Origin: Euonymus europaeus
Taxonomy: Eukaryota > Streptophyta > Magnoliopsida > Celastrales > Celastraceae
Assembly (NCBI GenBank): GCA_963580455.1
Contig: OY756966.1
Coordinates: 18,293,001 to 18,357,000 of the forward strand
Direction of reading: 5' to 3'
DNA: 64,000 bases
Translations under genes and position numbers: made by a program
Notes under the pieces: model-generated
What the model was told of the DNA's origin: nothing
The model's input: the letters and a program-made list of their open reading frames with translations, nothing else
Database searches by the model: none
Part shown: positions 1-13,274 of the stretch, one piece after another
How the letters are laid out: each line of letters begins with the position of its first letter
Position numbering within the stretch: position 1 is the first letter of the stretch

Positions 1-2068
1 TTACTTTCTGTGCTTGTTTTTTTGTTTATGTTCTGGAAAGATAAATTGTAAATTGAGTGCAGAATATAATGTTCATAAGTTGGAGTTTGGTTTAGATTGT
101 TAAGATACTTTGTGGAAAATGGAAAACAGAAAAGAGTAAATGGATTCATACGCTCTGGTTTAGTCACATGCTAGGAAATTGTTGTTGTTTTGTATATGTT
201 ATGATTGAATTTTGTGACTTTATTGGGATTGTCTTCTCATCTTGCGTTAATCATGGAAATTATATATGCAAGGATTTTTTTATGTATTATGGAGACTTTG
301 TAGGATTTTACAAGAGTCTATATCTTCTAAAATATATTATCAAGAGTCCCTTCCAGTTTATTTCGTATATTATTATAGGATAGCATATATTGATGATTTC
401 CTTGAACCTATTTTGTTTAGTTGATTTGGATGACCAATATACTATTTGCTTGCCGTTTAGAGGATAAGAGGCCTAAAGATATTTTTTTTATGTATGATTA
501 TGAGTAGTCAAATAGCTCGCTTTGCTTCCATGTTATCAATCCTTGTTTTGAATTCCATGTTGCCTTTGATTTGGTGATTTGGTTTCACTGCTGAAAGTTT
601 CCTTACTTTATTTGGGCCATGGCGTTAAAATATATTCAAGAGACGTTGAGTCAAAGCATGGGTGTTTCTGTCCTGGCTTGTGAATTTAAGGGATCAAAAC
701 AAGTGGATTAAATGGGTTTTTTGTGTATTTTGTTTGGGCTTCCAATAGTTTGCTTGGGTTTTGATTGAAAATTGTTTTGTGATGATTGGATTCATGAATC
801 ATTGCATCCCACGACAATTAATTATAAAATTTCAATTATACTAATTTAATAGTATGGTTGGAATAATCGATTGCCAATAAAAAAAAGGGGAATCGAGGTC
901 CCATTCCATTCATCATTTTCGTTCAACATGTTAAGGTGTTATTTATTTGAAACGTATTTATATGTGAATTATATGATTGATTTGGTGTTGTTTGATTTAT
1001 GTGTTAATTATGTAATTTAATATTTTGACATGTTTGATTGGGGGATTTGCGATAATTAAATATCGCATAGTCCACACAAAAAGCTTGGTTCCCAACATTT
1101 TATCTTTATTGTATTTTTATTTTTGTTTATCTTCTTTTTATTTTATTTTTGTTTTTATTATTTTCCTTATTTCTATTTATTTTCATTTCATTTTATTTAT
1201 TTATTTATTTATTTATTTTCGTTTTATTTTTATCTTACTTATTTTTCTCTTCGTTTATTTTTTATTTTTATATTTTCATTTTATTTTTTATTTATTTTTT
1301 ATTATTATTTTATTTACTTTATTCATTATTATCTTTTGTTTTTTTTATTTTTTTATTCTATTTTATTTTTGTATTTTATTTTCGTTTTATCATTATTTTC
1401 ATTTTAATTTTACTTTCATTTTCATTGCTATTACTATTATTTTATTTGTTACTTTATATTTTACTTTACTGTATTTTAATATAGTTTTTATATTTTCCCA
1501 AATTATTTTTATTCTATTTTAATATAGTTCTATATTTTTTAAAATTATTTTATTCTATTTTGATATAATTATATATTTTCTTAAATTAATCTATTTTAAT
1601 ATAGTTTTATATTTTCTCAAATTGTTCTATTTTGATATAGTTATATATTTTCTTAAATTATTTTATTCTATTTTAATATATTTTTATTTTTTCTTAAATT
1701 ATTCTATTTTGATATAGTTATATATTTTCTAAAATTATTCTATTTTGGTATAGTTTTTTATATTTTCTAAGATTATTTCATCTTATATAATTTTTTATAT
1801 AATGTATAATTATTTTACCTTATATACGTATTTTTGTTACGATTAATTTTTTTAAATTATTTAATGGAATAATAAAAGTTAAATTGACAACTGTTTTTAA
1901 AGCAGATGTTATGGGGTGTCTTACACCTTCCTTATACGTAATAAACTCGCTTACCCGTTTTTTGGATTTTTGCAGACCAAACTACTTTTGTGGTGACCAA
2001 TTGCACCTATTATAATTGGTGGCGACTCTTATAAAAATATTTTTGGCAAAATCGGTTGCGACAACTGA
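1..2068 (+). repeat. Long gypsy-type LTR, 3' portion, cut by window edge
   Basis: The region matches, in reverse orientation, the complete LTR at 32405-36044. Shared blocks include the segment around 870-935 (A-run, GGGGAATCGAGGT, then CATTCCATTCAT), the block at 1025-1095 with TCGCATAGTCCACA, and the end with GGTGGCGACTCTT followed by GGTTGCGACA at 2059-2068. By comparison with the inverted copy, transcription would run left to right and this is the U5 end. Positions 1090-1900 are a long T-rich, low-complexity tract. The start of the LTR lies outside the window, so it cannot be told whether this is a solo LTR or one end of a full element. The LTR abuts copia pol at 2069. Confidence 0.8.
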
Positions 2069-4130
2069 ATCAAACTTTTTTTACCACTGCTTTGGTGCCA
2101 GTTTCAGACTATATTGGTTTTTCTTCAATCTGCACACCTATTTCTCCTTACCTTTGACTTGAAAACCTTCGGGTTGTTCCATGTAAATTTCTCATCAAGA
2201 TCTCCGTGTAAAAATATTTTTCTAACCTCAAGTTGATTCACCTCCAAATTTAGACTAATTGTCAAGTCGGGAGCAACTCGGATAGAAGACATTTTCACCA
2301 TAGGTGAAAATATTTTCTAAAAATCAACACTCTTTTTTTTGTTCGAATCCTTTCACAACTAGTCTTGCTTTGTAGTGTGGTTGTGAGTTGTGTTCCTCAT
2401 GTCTACATCTCTACTATGGATGATCCTTTTGTTGATAGGATCCCAAAGTCTATACCAAATTCTTCATGGGCATATCCCATAAAAATACATTGTTTTTTCT
2501 TCCCATGCATTTGAGTGTTTGTAAGAAACATCATTCCTTGTCCAGACCCTTTCTTGTATGTAGTTGTTTAGTGGGGCTGATGGAGAAAGGTTAATTAAAT
2601 CCACTCCTATAGTCATTGCCTTCCCCCAAAAGGAGTTTGGTAGTTTTGCATTTCAAAGCATACATCTGATTTTCTCATAAATGGTTTTGTTTATCGTTGC
2701 AGTAACATCGTTGTGTTGAGGTGTCTTGGGCTTGATGCCAAATTTTTTGTAGTACTCTTCAAATGGTACTCAGTACTCACCACCATGTCAGCACGTACAC
2801 ACTTTAGTTTTCTGCAAGTTGCTCTCTCCACTTTTGCACGAAATTGGGTAAAAGTCTCCGTAAGCTTATATTTGTTTTTTTAAAAACACAAGCCCAAACT
2901 TTTCTAAAATGGTTATCAATAAATGTTACAAAATAAAGAACATCACCAAGTGACTTATGAGTTATAACTCATTGTGCAAACATCAATATGTATCAAATCT
3001 TGAATATAGAGTGTGTTTGGTTAGAGTTTTGAAAACTGTTTTCTGTTTTGAAAAATCAAATCATTACTTAAAATTCACTTGGTTAACTGTTTTGAGTATT
3101 TATTTTTAAAAACAGTTTTCATTTTTCAGTTTTTAAAAACTAGAAAATCAAAACAACATTTTGTTGTTTTGTAAGATTTTCAAGTGGCATAATTGTAATT
3201 AAGATGAATTTATTTTATTTTTCTCTCTCTTATCTCACTCCCAATGGATTAACGCCTCTCTCCACCGGCCACCGGAAGGCCTTGCTCCGGTGTTGACCCA
3301 AAATCACCTTCATTTTGACCCAATTGATGCATTTGAATTTCATTTTGATAAATTTGAGTTTTATTTGGATGGATTTCAATTTCATTTGACTAAATTTCAA
3401 TTTTAATTTCATGTTTTTCAGTTTCCGAAAACAAAGTCAAATATCACCAACCAAATGAATTTTTTAACAGTTTTTTTTCCTAAAAAGTGTTTCTAAAAAC
3501 TACACTCGAAATCATTTTTAAAAACTAAAAAAGAAAATAATATCCAACCACACTCTTAGCTTTTCTAGCGGGTGGAAAATTTTGAAATGTGAATGTGTTA
3601 TTTTCTCATAATATAATCTAACACAAGTTTGTAAGGGTGTGCATTTTATACCTGACAAGTGCTCTTTTTTGGAGAGAATTTAGGGAATTTTCTCACTCAT
3701 GTGACCAAGCCACTTATGTCATAGCTCCGTGGGAACATTTTTCTAGGTTGCATTTATCTCTCCTTTAAACAACTTAGTTTCTGTTAGAAATAAAGATGTG
3801 TCCTTCTTGCATTTTGCTACAATCAAGTTACCTTTAGTGAGCTTCCATTTACCACCACCAAAGTGATTGTAGTAACCATCATCATCAAGCTTCCCAATAG
3901 AAATCAAGCTGAGACGAACATCGGGAACATGTCTCACATTTTTTAGAACTAACTTGCACCGAAGATTAGTTTCTAGATCAATATTGTCGATGTCGAAAAT
4001 TTCAGATACTTTATCATTTCTTATCCTCACACATTCAAATTGGTTCTCACTTTTAATTCTCTAATACTCGCTCTTTCTGAGGTTCTCTATTTTCTCTCTT
4101 ACACGACACCCTAAGATCTTTCTTGTCATG
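2069..4130 (-). pseudogene. Decayed Ty1/copia polyprotein (pre-integrase, integrase, start of RT)
   Basis: Read on the minus strand, three copia parts appear in the correct order. At 4030-3743 there is an open stretch with KNVRHVPDVRLSLISIGKLD, typical of the protease to GAG-pre-integrase junction. At about 2990-2770 comes an integrase core segment containing DVLYFVTFIDNHFRKVW. Around 2460-2380 the integrase C-terminal motif YKLWDPINKRIIHSRDV is visible. At about 2190-2070 there is the RT start with HGDLDEKFTW. Frameshifts and stops separate these parts, so it is dead. It is split by a MITE at about 3008-3557 and ends at the LTR junction at 2068/2069, the rest of RT lying beyond that insertion. 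No LTR of this copia element is visible. Confidence 0.85.
3008..3557. mobile_element. MITE inside the copia integrase
   Basis: This about 550-bp non-coding segment interrupts the copia integrase between the pre-integrase and core segments. Its ends are inverted: GAGTGTGTTTGGTTAGA on the left, and the complement of the right end reads AAGAGTGTGGTTGGATATT. Subterminal regions are rich in matching GTTTTC/GAAAAC tracts. I could not fix a clean target-site duplication, so the superfamily (hAT-like or PIF/Harbinger-like) is uncertain. Confidence 0.6.
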
Positions 4131-5501
4131 TGCGCTTTTGTCTTTGTGATCTATGAACTTCGAAGAAAGTTGCCTACTTTAGGCTTGACACACTTAAATG
4201 CAATTATCAAATGGCTGACTAAATCTTCACAATTTCGACAACTGTTTGTCATCCAAATCTTTGACTTATATCAAAGACTAGGTGTATTCTCGCACTTGCG
4301 CGACTCATGTTTTATCTCAAAAGGTTTGTATTATTCATTTCATTCTCATTTTTATCCTTTTTTAAAACAAATATGTGTAAGTAATGATTTTATTAAAGTT
4401 TTGAAGTTTAAATAAGGATTGTGATTATGGATTCCTTTGACGAATTTGTTATTTGTAGTTTTATAGTATTTTCTCAGTTGTAGGGAAGCTCTTTGTTAAA
4501 GCAAATGTTTTTCTATTTAGTATTATTATATTTAGATTGTTATATCAATACAGATATTCAACTCCTGTATCATATACATATATATATAAATATATATATA
4601 TATTGATGACTGATTAATTAATTGAGTTATTGCATTCATAATCATGATAACTCTATTTTAAAAAAAGATTATTAAATTGTAAAAATTATCTCTCTCTTGC
4701 ATCTTAGGTGGCACATTGTGTAACAATCATGAGACCTCCATATTTAGTACCGGCTGTTGTTTCTACAACTAAACGTAAATATAAAATTGAAAAAAAGGAG
4801 TAAACATTAACTTAATTTTCCTTCACATTATGTTCTGGCCAATATGTACTATAATAGTTCTGCTGAAAGCGGCGCCGGTCGTGGGAATGGGCTGCTACTT
4901 TCTAATAATTGACTTTCTGAAAATAATGTTCGGGGACTTCACTTTTTGTGATTCAAAAGTAAAATTTTCAATTGTCGGGCGCTCATATATTCTTGATTAA
5001 TGAAACTTGAAGACTATTCTTGGCAGGGTTGTTCATAGCCTATGAAGAGATGGTTTGGGAGCATTTTTTGTATTGAAACGCTCCTAAACCCTCTGCAAAA
5101 TTATATGTAGCTCATATTTTGAGAACTCATGGTAGCCCATATGTAATTATTATGTTAATTTTTCTCTTCTAATTAATTATTTTACTATTTTAATCAATTT
5201 GCTAAGCATTTATTTGATTTTATGATTTTATTCTAATTAATTATTAGCATGTTAGAGTTTATTAAATTCGTTTTCTTCAGAGTTTAACACTTATTATTTA
5301 AATTATATGATAAGAAATCGATATGCAAATACGTTAGTGTTTAGGGAATTTATTTTTCTTAGTATTTAACACTTATATTTAGAAATGGGCTACAATGTAC
5401 TCCTAATTATGAGATATTTCTCACTACCCAAACACTCCCCTCGACGCGAGCAATGTTCCTTGCCAAGCAAACAAGAAAATACAAGCAGGAAGGAACCAAA
5501 C
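4131..5501. other. AT-rich 3' flank of the potassium transporter, no gene seen
   Basis: No coding stretch with recognisable similarity is present. There is a short TA-rich tract at about 4573-4603. The part next to 5501 must hold the 3' untranslated region of the minus-strand transporter; a minus-strand AATAAA lies near 5210, which is a possible but unproven polyadenylation signal. Confidence 0.5.
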
Positions 5502-8500
5502 TCAAGCCTCATACAGCATTCCAACCTCAATACGTTGCGGCAGTGGCACTCCTAGAACTGGCAGTGCAGACCTGCAATTGCTGTGCAAGAACTCGTAGAA
5601 TCCAAGCATAATTCTGTCAAACCAGCTACAGTTCCTACCAATATAGAACCTCGTCTTCCCTCGAATGTGAACAACACCAGCTAGCTTTGCCTCTTGCAAT
5701 GCAGAAATATCTTCTTGGAGCTCCCGAGAATCATTTTGAGGCCCTACTGAGCAATTTTGCAGATGCATCTGCAAACTGTCAGTGACTTGACATACAAAGT
5801 CATCTCCCTCGAGATTAAGGGAGTCTGCATAGCCATACTGAATAACACAACCATATACTCCTTCAAGGCCTAGGTTGTTGACGATAATCCTCTCATGTTG
5901 AGCAACCTTAGGCACCAGGAGGTACCGAAGTGTCGTGAAAATAGTCACCTTGTGCAGGGATTTCATGTTCTTAAGATAATGACCAAGGACTGGAGTCAGT
6001 CCATCTTGAATGTTAGTGTAAAAGAAACACAGACCGGGAACTCTTTGGACGCATGGATCAGATAATAGCAGCCCTAGTCTTGCCAGGTCTATCCTATGAG
6101 TTAACTCGTATTCAATCTTTCTCTGCCTCCCATAGAACCAGCCAAACATAATGAAGGCTAGAATAAATGATATTGCAAATGGTATCCATCCACCTTCTGG
6201 AATCTTAGTGAACACCGCACTCACGTAAGCACCTTCCATTGTAAAATATACAACGAAGTAAAGGGAAACCAGCAGCAATGGAGTTCTCCATATTATGATC
6301 ATGACTAATGTCAGTAATATGGTGGTGATGAGCATAACTAGGATAACGACAACACCTGAAAGAAAGATTAATGAGTGAGTATATTACACTGAATGGAGGA
6401 AAAATGGAATGATGCTAATGAATCTAGTGAGAAACAGTAAAGTGGAGTATATAAAATCAAGATACAAATGGCACTATCAAAGAGCACGTACCAAAAGCAT
6501 TTCCAATATCTTTTCCATCTCCAAAAATAAGTATGACAGCTACACACAGCACCATGAGGATATAATTGACTTCAGGGGAGTAAACCTCGCCCTCCTTGCT
6601 AGTAGATGTGTGAACCACCATAACTCGTGGGAAATAATCCAATACCACAGATTGCTTAATGACAGAAAAGGTCGCAGATATCAAAGACTGGCTTGCAACA
6701 ATTGCAGCCGATGTGGCTATGACAAACATCGGCCAGTAAATTTTACCAGGTATGAACTTGTAAAACCCATCATCATGATCATTAAGATTTTGGATAAGGT
6801 ATGCTGTTTGTCCCGCATAGGTCAGAACCAGGGATGGATAGATCATAAACAGAAAGGCCATCTGTTACCAAAGAAGGAGTTAATTAGCTAGTTCACAAAG
6901 AGACAGGAAAAAAACGTTTGGAGATATTGTAGTCATTGAACTTGCCTGAATGGAACTCCTGTTAAAGTGACCAAGGTCTGCAAACAATGCTTCAGAACCT
7001 GTATAATAGAAACAAAAGCGATGTAACTGGGTCCATCAATTGATTTTAATGCCTGGAAAATAAATTATATTTAGGACAAACAGACTGTCCAGAAGGTCCA
7101 GAACTGTCAAAATCAACTAAAGAATTTTTTTAGAATGCTTCACAAGATATAGCAGTCACGATGATCATATCATTCTCTATGGAGTCAGGCACCAACCCGT
7201 TTTAAGCCGCTGAAAACACACTCCATATTTTCAGTCGAAGAAAATCGTTAGTATAACTTATGGCACGTCACACCCCTCAACAGCCATGAGGGACAAACAT
7301 AATGCGAATGGCTTCTCTCCCACAAGAAAGATGTTTCTTCTGTATTTTTAACATTGCTTTGAGTTTATTGTGGATCAAATTGAGGTCAAAAGCATGCTGC
7401 ACAATATAATGCTTGGGATTGGATTTTTACTGATATATAATGGCACAACTGAAATATAATACACACTGTTCTAATTTGGTGACAGATAATCGTAAAAGAA
7501 GGCTCACCTGTAATACAGAGGACAGTGCCTCCAAGCAACAGCCAGCCTTCCTTTCCATTTCTCCCAAAGAAATGTATAATGTAGTGTGGAGATAAAGCCT
7601 TGAATATGCTAGGGTAATGGTGTAGTATACTGTAAATTCCTACAATAGGAGTGCTCAAAGTCCATGCCCCCATGATGGGAGAGAAGAGGAAACTAACTCG
7701 AGAGGTTCCAAACTTCTGCATAAGGAAGAGAACAACTAGAACTATCGAGGAAAAAGCCTCAACCAAAGCTGCAACATCAGAAAACAGTGAAGTTCTAGAC
7801 TCCAATAGGATTGTTCAAGTGGGGAAAATAAAAACAAATAAATAATAGAACAGAAATCAGCTCACTAGGGGGTTAACTACAGCGTAAAAACAATGCAGGC
7901 AAAATCACATTTTTCATTCATTGGAAACAAAATAGTTAAACATCTCGTATAATAAATGTTATCTGGATTGAGCTGCATTACGTAGAGTGGTGTTTTAAGT
8001 TCATACAATACTTACATTTGCTAACAGAAGGAAAAGGTTGTCTTACTCCATCCATTGCTGACAAAACTGCCAACAAACTCAAGAATTCAACAAATTTTCT
8101 CAAATAATTACTGTAAAAAAGTAACCCAAACATGCAAGGAATGTGCAACAAACCTGAGATTGCAGGTGTAAGTATACCATCCCCAATTAGCATGCACATG
8201 CCAAGTATTGCGATGAAGAGTAATATTCTTCTAGCAACTATACTTCTTTCAAAAAATTTACCAAGCCTACTTCTATTTTCAGTGCCTTCACGCAAGACAG
8301 AGAGTGCAAGACTTGAGTTCAAACTCGTGTTTTTGGAAGAAACAATTCCAATGTTCATATTTCTACAAAGTAGTGAGTACAAGGCAAATGTTCCACCTGC
8401 AAGAAGTCAGTTGTCTGCATGAGTATAAACTCCATGCACTAGTGGTTGCATGTCAAATATTACATACTTGGGGCATCTTGCAACTGTTTTGACAATGCCA

Positions 8501-11500
8501 CGATCATAGCTAATAAGAAAGTAATACATTCAGCGGTTTCAACATGGAAATCAATTGATGCCTGATGCCTCTACATATTCACCTTAAGTACTGAAATTTA
8601 TCTTGCTGTGATTCCATTACAAAGGAACTATATTGAACAAGCTTCAATAGTAAAATATAATTGTCTGCAACTGAACATGATAAGTAGTTAAGCACCTTCA
8701 CGAGTATATTGCTAAAACAAGATTACAACCACTAGTTACCAGGAGCCAGCTCTCCTTTTACCGCAGCCTCCACAACAAAAAAAGTAAGATTCACCCAAAA
8801 CCTTCTGAACCCTACTTAATCTCAAAAACCAAAGGAAAACAACAACAATAATAATAGATTGATAGGTTGTAGTATCCGTCACAATAACAATGATTTGAGA
8901 AAATAGTAAGAATAGGGAGGAAGAGCTGTATGTATTCTTGTAATGAGATAAAACGAGAATTACAAAGAGAAAACACCCTAGCACTTCGAGGGGCTAGGTT
9001 CCTCCACAGACTCTCCTGATACCAGAATGATTCTCCGTAAACATGACCTGCCAACAAATACACTACTCTGCAGCAACACAATCATACTGCCGGGAATGTA
9101 TTGACAAGTGCACCAGTCTTTAGTTGCCATCTATCCCAGTATTGCTGCTGTTGGGCCTTCTCCTCTTACAACATTTTGTATAAAGCCTATCAATACTCCC
9201 TCCCAAAGCTTTAACCTTGTCCTCAAGAAGGGAATTGATTCTCAATGTTGCCTGCCTTAACTTATGTTTGTTCGTTGGTTTGGGTATGATACCCCAAACC
9301 CATGTTCAGTTTTGTGCCTACCAGTTTAAAAAGCTCCTTCCAAAAATGACTCACAAAGACACAATCTCTATCCGACACTACGGATTGAGGGATACCATGT
9401 GATTTTACAACTTCTTTGGTGAACAACCCAGCAACCTCCCTTGCGGATAAGGGTGCCCCAGAGTGAGGAAATGACTAAACTCCATCAATCGATTAACTAC
9501 CACAAGGATGTTATCAACTCCTTGGCTTCAGGGCAACCCGGTAATGAAATCCCTTGAGATATCCTCCCAAGCTTGTCGAGGAATCGATAAAGGCTGCAAC
9601 AAGCCTACTGTCTGCTGGTTTCAAGGTGGAATGCTTGTTTTGTATAAAATGTCACAGTTGGCTACAAATTTCTAGAAATCCTTCTTCATCCCTTTCCAAT
9701 ACAAGGCATTGGAAACTCGCAAATACGTTCTCAAGACGCTAGAGTGACTGCCACTAGGAGTTAGATGGAATTTTTTCAAGAAAAAGGGAATTCTTGAAGA
9801 GGTCCTCGCAATACTAACCTTCCTTCATACAGTAAAACGCCGTGCCTAAGGGAGTAGCGTGGGTGACTACTTGGTGCGACTGGCAAATCTTGAATCAAAA
9901 CCCTCAAACTGTCATCTCGTTGGCTGTCCTCCACAACATCAAACATGATGGCACAGAAGTCCTTGGATAATGAATTCAATTGCAAGAATAAAGAGGTCAA
10001 GTTCTTGAGTACCTACTGAATATCCACTCCCTGTTGTACATTCCCCTGTCGTGGCAAGAACTGAGCTCTCGAGCACTGCACCCTCCGAGATAATGCATTG
10101 GCCACTCAATTTTCAGCACTTGGTTTGTATTGAATATGAAAATTGAACCCCATCAGCTTTGAAAGCCATTTTTGTTGTTCGGTAGTGAGACCTCGTTGCT
10201 CCATTAGGTACTTAATGCTCTTTTGATCAATGCATGTCATATACTTATGCTAACAGGTAGTGCCTCCATTTATGTGTTCTGAAAACCAAAGCCATCAATT
10301 CACGTTCATACACCGACTTTAATTGAGCTTGTTCAGAAAAAGCTTGGCTTAAAAAAGAAATTGGTCTTTCTCCTTGAATGAGGATTGTCCCAAACCCCTT
10401 GCCCAATGCATCTATCTCTACAACAAATTCCTTGGAAATTTTTTCTATTGGTAGCACTAGGGCAATAACCATACATTGTTTTAATTGCTCAAAAGCTCTT
10501 GCTGCCAAAGTATCACAATGGAACACGTTCTTCTTGAATAACCCCAACAAAGGCCGCTCTATCATCCCATAATTGCAAATGAAGTGCTGGTAATACCCCG
10601 TAAGGCCTAAAAATTTGCGTAGCTATTTCACATATGTTGGAATTGGCCAGTTAGTCATCCCGTCTAATTTCTTGTGTTCGGCACTCGGCAGCCATGCCAT
10701 CCTTAGAAGCTAGGTGACTGAGATACTCCAGTTGGTGTTGAGCAAATTCGCCACCAGTTGATGAGTTTCTGGCAACGAAAGAACAGTTTGTAAGTGCTCC
10801 ACATGGGTAGTCATATCCAAGTTGTACATGAGAATATTCTCGAAGAAAACAAGCATAAACTTGCGAAGATAGGAAATTCGTCAACCCAAAAGCCATTACG
10901 ACAAACTCGTAGTGACCCTCATGGGTCTGAAAAGAGGTCTTGGGAATATCCTCCTGCTTCACTCATATTTGATGATAATTGGATTTGAGATCTAACTTGG
11001 AAAATACTGCCACCCCACCTCATTCATCCAATAGCTCATCGATTACAGGTATGGGAAATTTGTCAGGAATTATAAGCCTATTCAACATTTAGTAGTCCAC
11101 ACAAAACCGCCAAACCCCATCTTTCTTCTAAACTAATAAGATTGGACTCGAATAGGGACTAGTATTATGTTGAATGATGTCAACAGACAACATCTCCTTA
11201 ACCATCTTCTCAATTTCATTTTTTCCGTGGTGCAACGTGCAAGTAGTGACAGGGTTGCAAATTTGGTTGAGCAACTCCATCTTTTAAATGTATGGCATGG
11301 TCCTGCAACCTCTCCGGAGGTGATCCCAACTCATGCCTAAACACTGAGGGAAATCGCTCAATGACCCCCTTCACCTCGTTTGGCAATGCACTAGCATTTG
11401 ATTCTTCAGTCACACAATGATGACTAGATAGTTTGATAGCGAACTAAAATCAGAAGACTAAAGCACAATTATTTTTAATCAGCTGAAGGCAAGGCCCTAG

Positions 11501-13173
11501 GTCAAAAATGTAGAGAGTCACATCAACCATTTAAGATAGAATATCCAAGTCCTCTCAGTTTATCCAAGAGTTTTTCCTACATGATAGAATAGGACTTCAA
11601 CTCTTCAAATTCATAATTTATGTGCCCAAGACCCACCCTTTCCTATTCTAATCTTTAACCAAACAAAACATGCTCAACCAAAAGTCCCTAGTTTTACCTA
11701 CATTCCCACAAAAATAAGAAAAAAAAGTTCATTTAAGGAGTGGAAGGTCAGTCTCTAGACAGCAAAACAGTTGCGAAAGTAAAGCAAACTTTACATGTCA
11801 AATACAAAAAAGAAAAAGAGTTCCTTAGTCAAGTACTAACCCTGAAATGGATTTGCTGTAAATACCACATATTGCAATCAAGAACAAAAAAGTGGTGATG
11901 CTTTGAGAAGGCTAAGGCCCCTGTAATGTTATTATATTCTTTGCAAAAAAGCTATAATAACCATTTAAACGAATTTCCAGGGACCCAACTTACTATAATA
12001 AATTTTTAGTTCAACATGTAGCTATTGCATACTGCCTCTTGGGAAAAGAAATCCTGGTGAACATTTTTACCCAATTTAAGCTTCCCACACCTTATGCTTC
12101 TCAAATTAATGTGCCGTGAAGCTTTTGACAAAACTCACTAGGCTGAAGTCCAGGAAAAAGTACAAATTTTAAGGTTATGGAGAAATATGAAGAGCAAATA
12201 AAAAGGCGCCCTTATGGTGTATCCTATAGAACCGGATTACCAATGGAGTATAATGAATAGAAGGCCTAGCCCAAGCAAGACATGGACAATGTTGATGAAG
12301 TTTAAAAATATGTAATGACTTGGAAATACTGCAAAAAAAATGCTTAAACCAACATCTCCTAAATTCAGAAGTCAGGGACAAGAATATTAACTGATCACGA
12401 TTACAGGGAAGTTCATGAAATTTTCATTTTGTTTCCAACTGAATAAAAACACATGACATAATTGTACAGCACAGAACTTAGCTATCACATGAACTAAATG
12501 AAGAAAATAACAAGTTGTTGATGGTGCATTATTCAAAGAAAGCTTATAAATAAATAAATAAAAACATATTCTTAAACTAACATACCTTCACCCTGATCAT
12601 CAGCATTGAGGGCTATGCAAGCATACTTGACAACTCCAATTAGAGTAAGGGTCCAAAACATGATGCTGTATATTCCCAAATAGTCATCCTCAGTTGGAGA
12701 CTTCAATGGCATTGATGGATATACATACAATGGGGACGTTACAAGTCCCCCAAATACTACTCCTAGTGTCTTGTACGGAAGAACCGAATTTCCCCATCGA
12801 CCCTTTTCCTGATTCAAAGGATTCATTTAACCTCTCAAATCATCAACGAAGAAAACTCTCCAAAAACCACCAAGCTAAAATTTCCCCTTACTGGGAAAAT
12901 ATTAGAAGAATCAACAAATATTGGTACAACTGCACAAGCAATTAATGCCTTTTTAAGGTCAGCGTTCCATTACAAAAGACAATGAGTACATAAGAAACAC
13001 AAGCACACAAGGATCCCTAAAAAAGGAAAAAGAAAATGAAACGATACCTTGGACTGTGTAGTTGAGATAGTACCGTTGCGACTGTGAAGGAGACTTAGAT
13101 TCGTATTGAGACCCGAGTCAACAACCAACTCGGACAAAGTCGTTGACGAGTCCACTCCTCCTCCCCCTTCCAT
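5502..13173 (-). CDS. HAK/KUP/KT potassium transporter, eight exons, 726 aa
   Basis: K+/H+ symporter of the HAK/KUP/KT family, expected in the plasma membrane or tonoplast. Exons read on the minus strand: 13173-13048, 12808-12586, 8396-8154, 8066-8016, 7768-7508, 6998-6946, 6861-6492 and 6355-5502 (TGA). Phases agree at every junction and total 2181 nt. The start was chosen as ATG at 13173 (G at +4). Exon 2 has the family's first-helix motif as [17 protein letters not shown], then NADDQGEG joining [10 protein letters not shown] in exon 3. Further landmarks are [54 protein letters not shown] and a soluble C-terminal domain ending in GMLYEA. About 12 hydrophobic segments precede that tail. From memory it most resembles the clade of rice HAK17 ('potassium transporter 17/26'). 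All introns are GT-AG except intron 6 (6945-6862), which is GC-AG. Intron 2 holds a gypsy relic. It appears intact. Confidence 0.93.
6862..6945 (-). other. GC-AG intron 6 of the potassium transporter
   Basis: Exon 6 ends ATTCAG and the intron opens GCAAGTTC; it ends GGTAACAG before ATGGCCTTTCTG. No GT donor nearby keeps both the reading frame and the conserved residues (HFNRSSIQ joined to [10 protein letters not shown]). The exon side (CAG) and the rest of the donor (GCAAGT) match the strong consensus that GC donors usually have. Confidence 0.8.
8740..11430 (-). pseudogene. Decayed Ty3/gypsy pol inside intron 2 of the transporter
   Basis: On the minus strand, in order: 11413-11216 the segment before RT ([27 protein letters not shown]); 10962-10651 RT core ([20 protein letters not shown] in place of the usual FGLTNAP); 10565-10245 RT connection and RNase H-like region ([46 protein letters not shown]); 10000-9776 the integrase zinc-region approach ([17 protein letters not shown]). 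Fragments of integrase core follow to about 9400. The interval 9060-8740, with a CTCGAAGTGCTAGG stretch, looks like LTR material. There are many stops and frameshifts. It lies in the same direction as the host gene and is spliced out with intron 2; no gag or 5' LTR is seen. Confidence 0.85.
11431..12585 (-). other. Remainder of transporter intron 2, nothing recognised
   Basis: AT-rich intron sequence between the gypsy relic and exon 2. It ends on the gene side at the GTATGTTAG donor at 12585. No coding similarity or clear repeat was found. Confidence 0.5.
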
Positions 13174-13274
13174 GGGCACTACCCACTACTGCTAGTCCTA
13201 TGCAGCTCAAGTTGTTAACATATTGCTGGTTCTAATGGTTTTTTTTATTATTTTCTCCTCTTTTTTGCTTCACT

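Noticed and set aside
1025..1522. Three overlapping open frames rich in Phe, Ile, Leu and Tyr
   Set aside because: Produced by the T-rich low-complexity part of an LTR; no protein pattern and frames overlap in all phases.
6409..6891. Plus-strand 160-codon frame
   Set aside because: Antisense to exon 7 of the potassium transporter and free of recognisable motifs.
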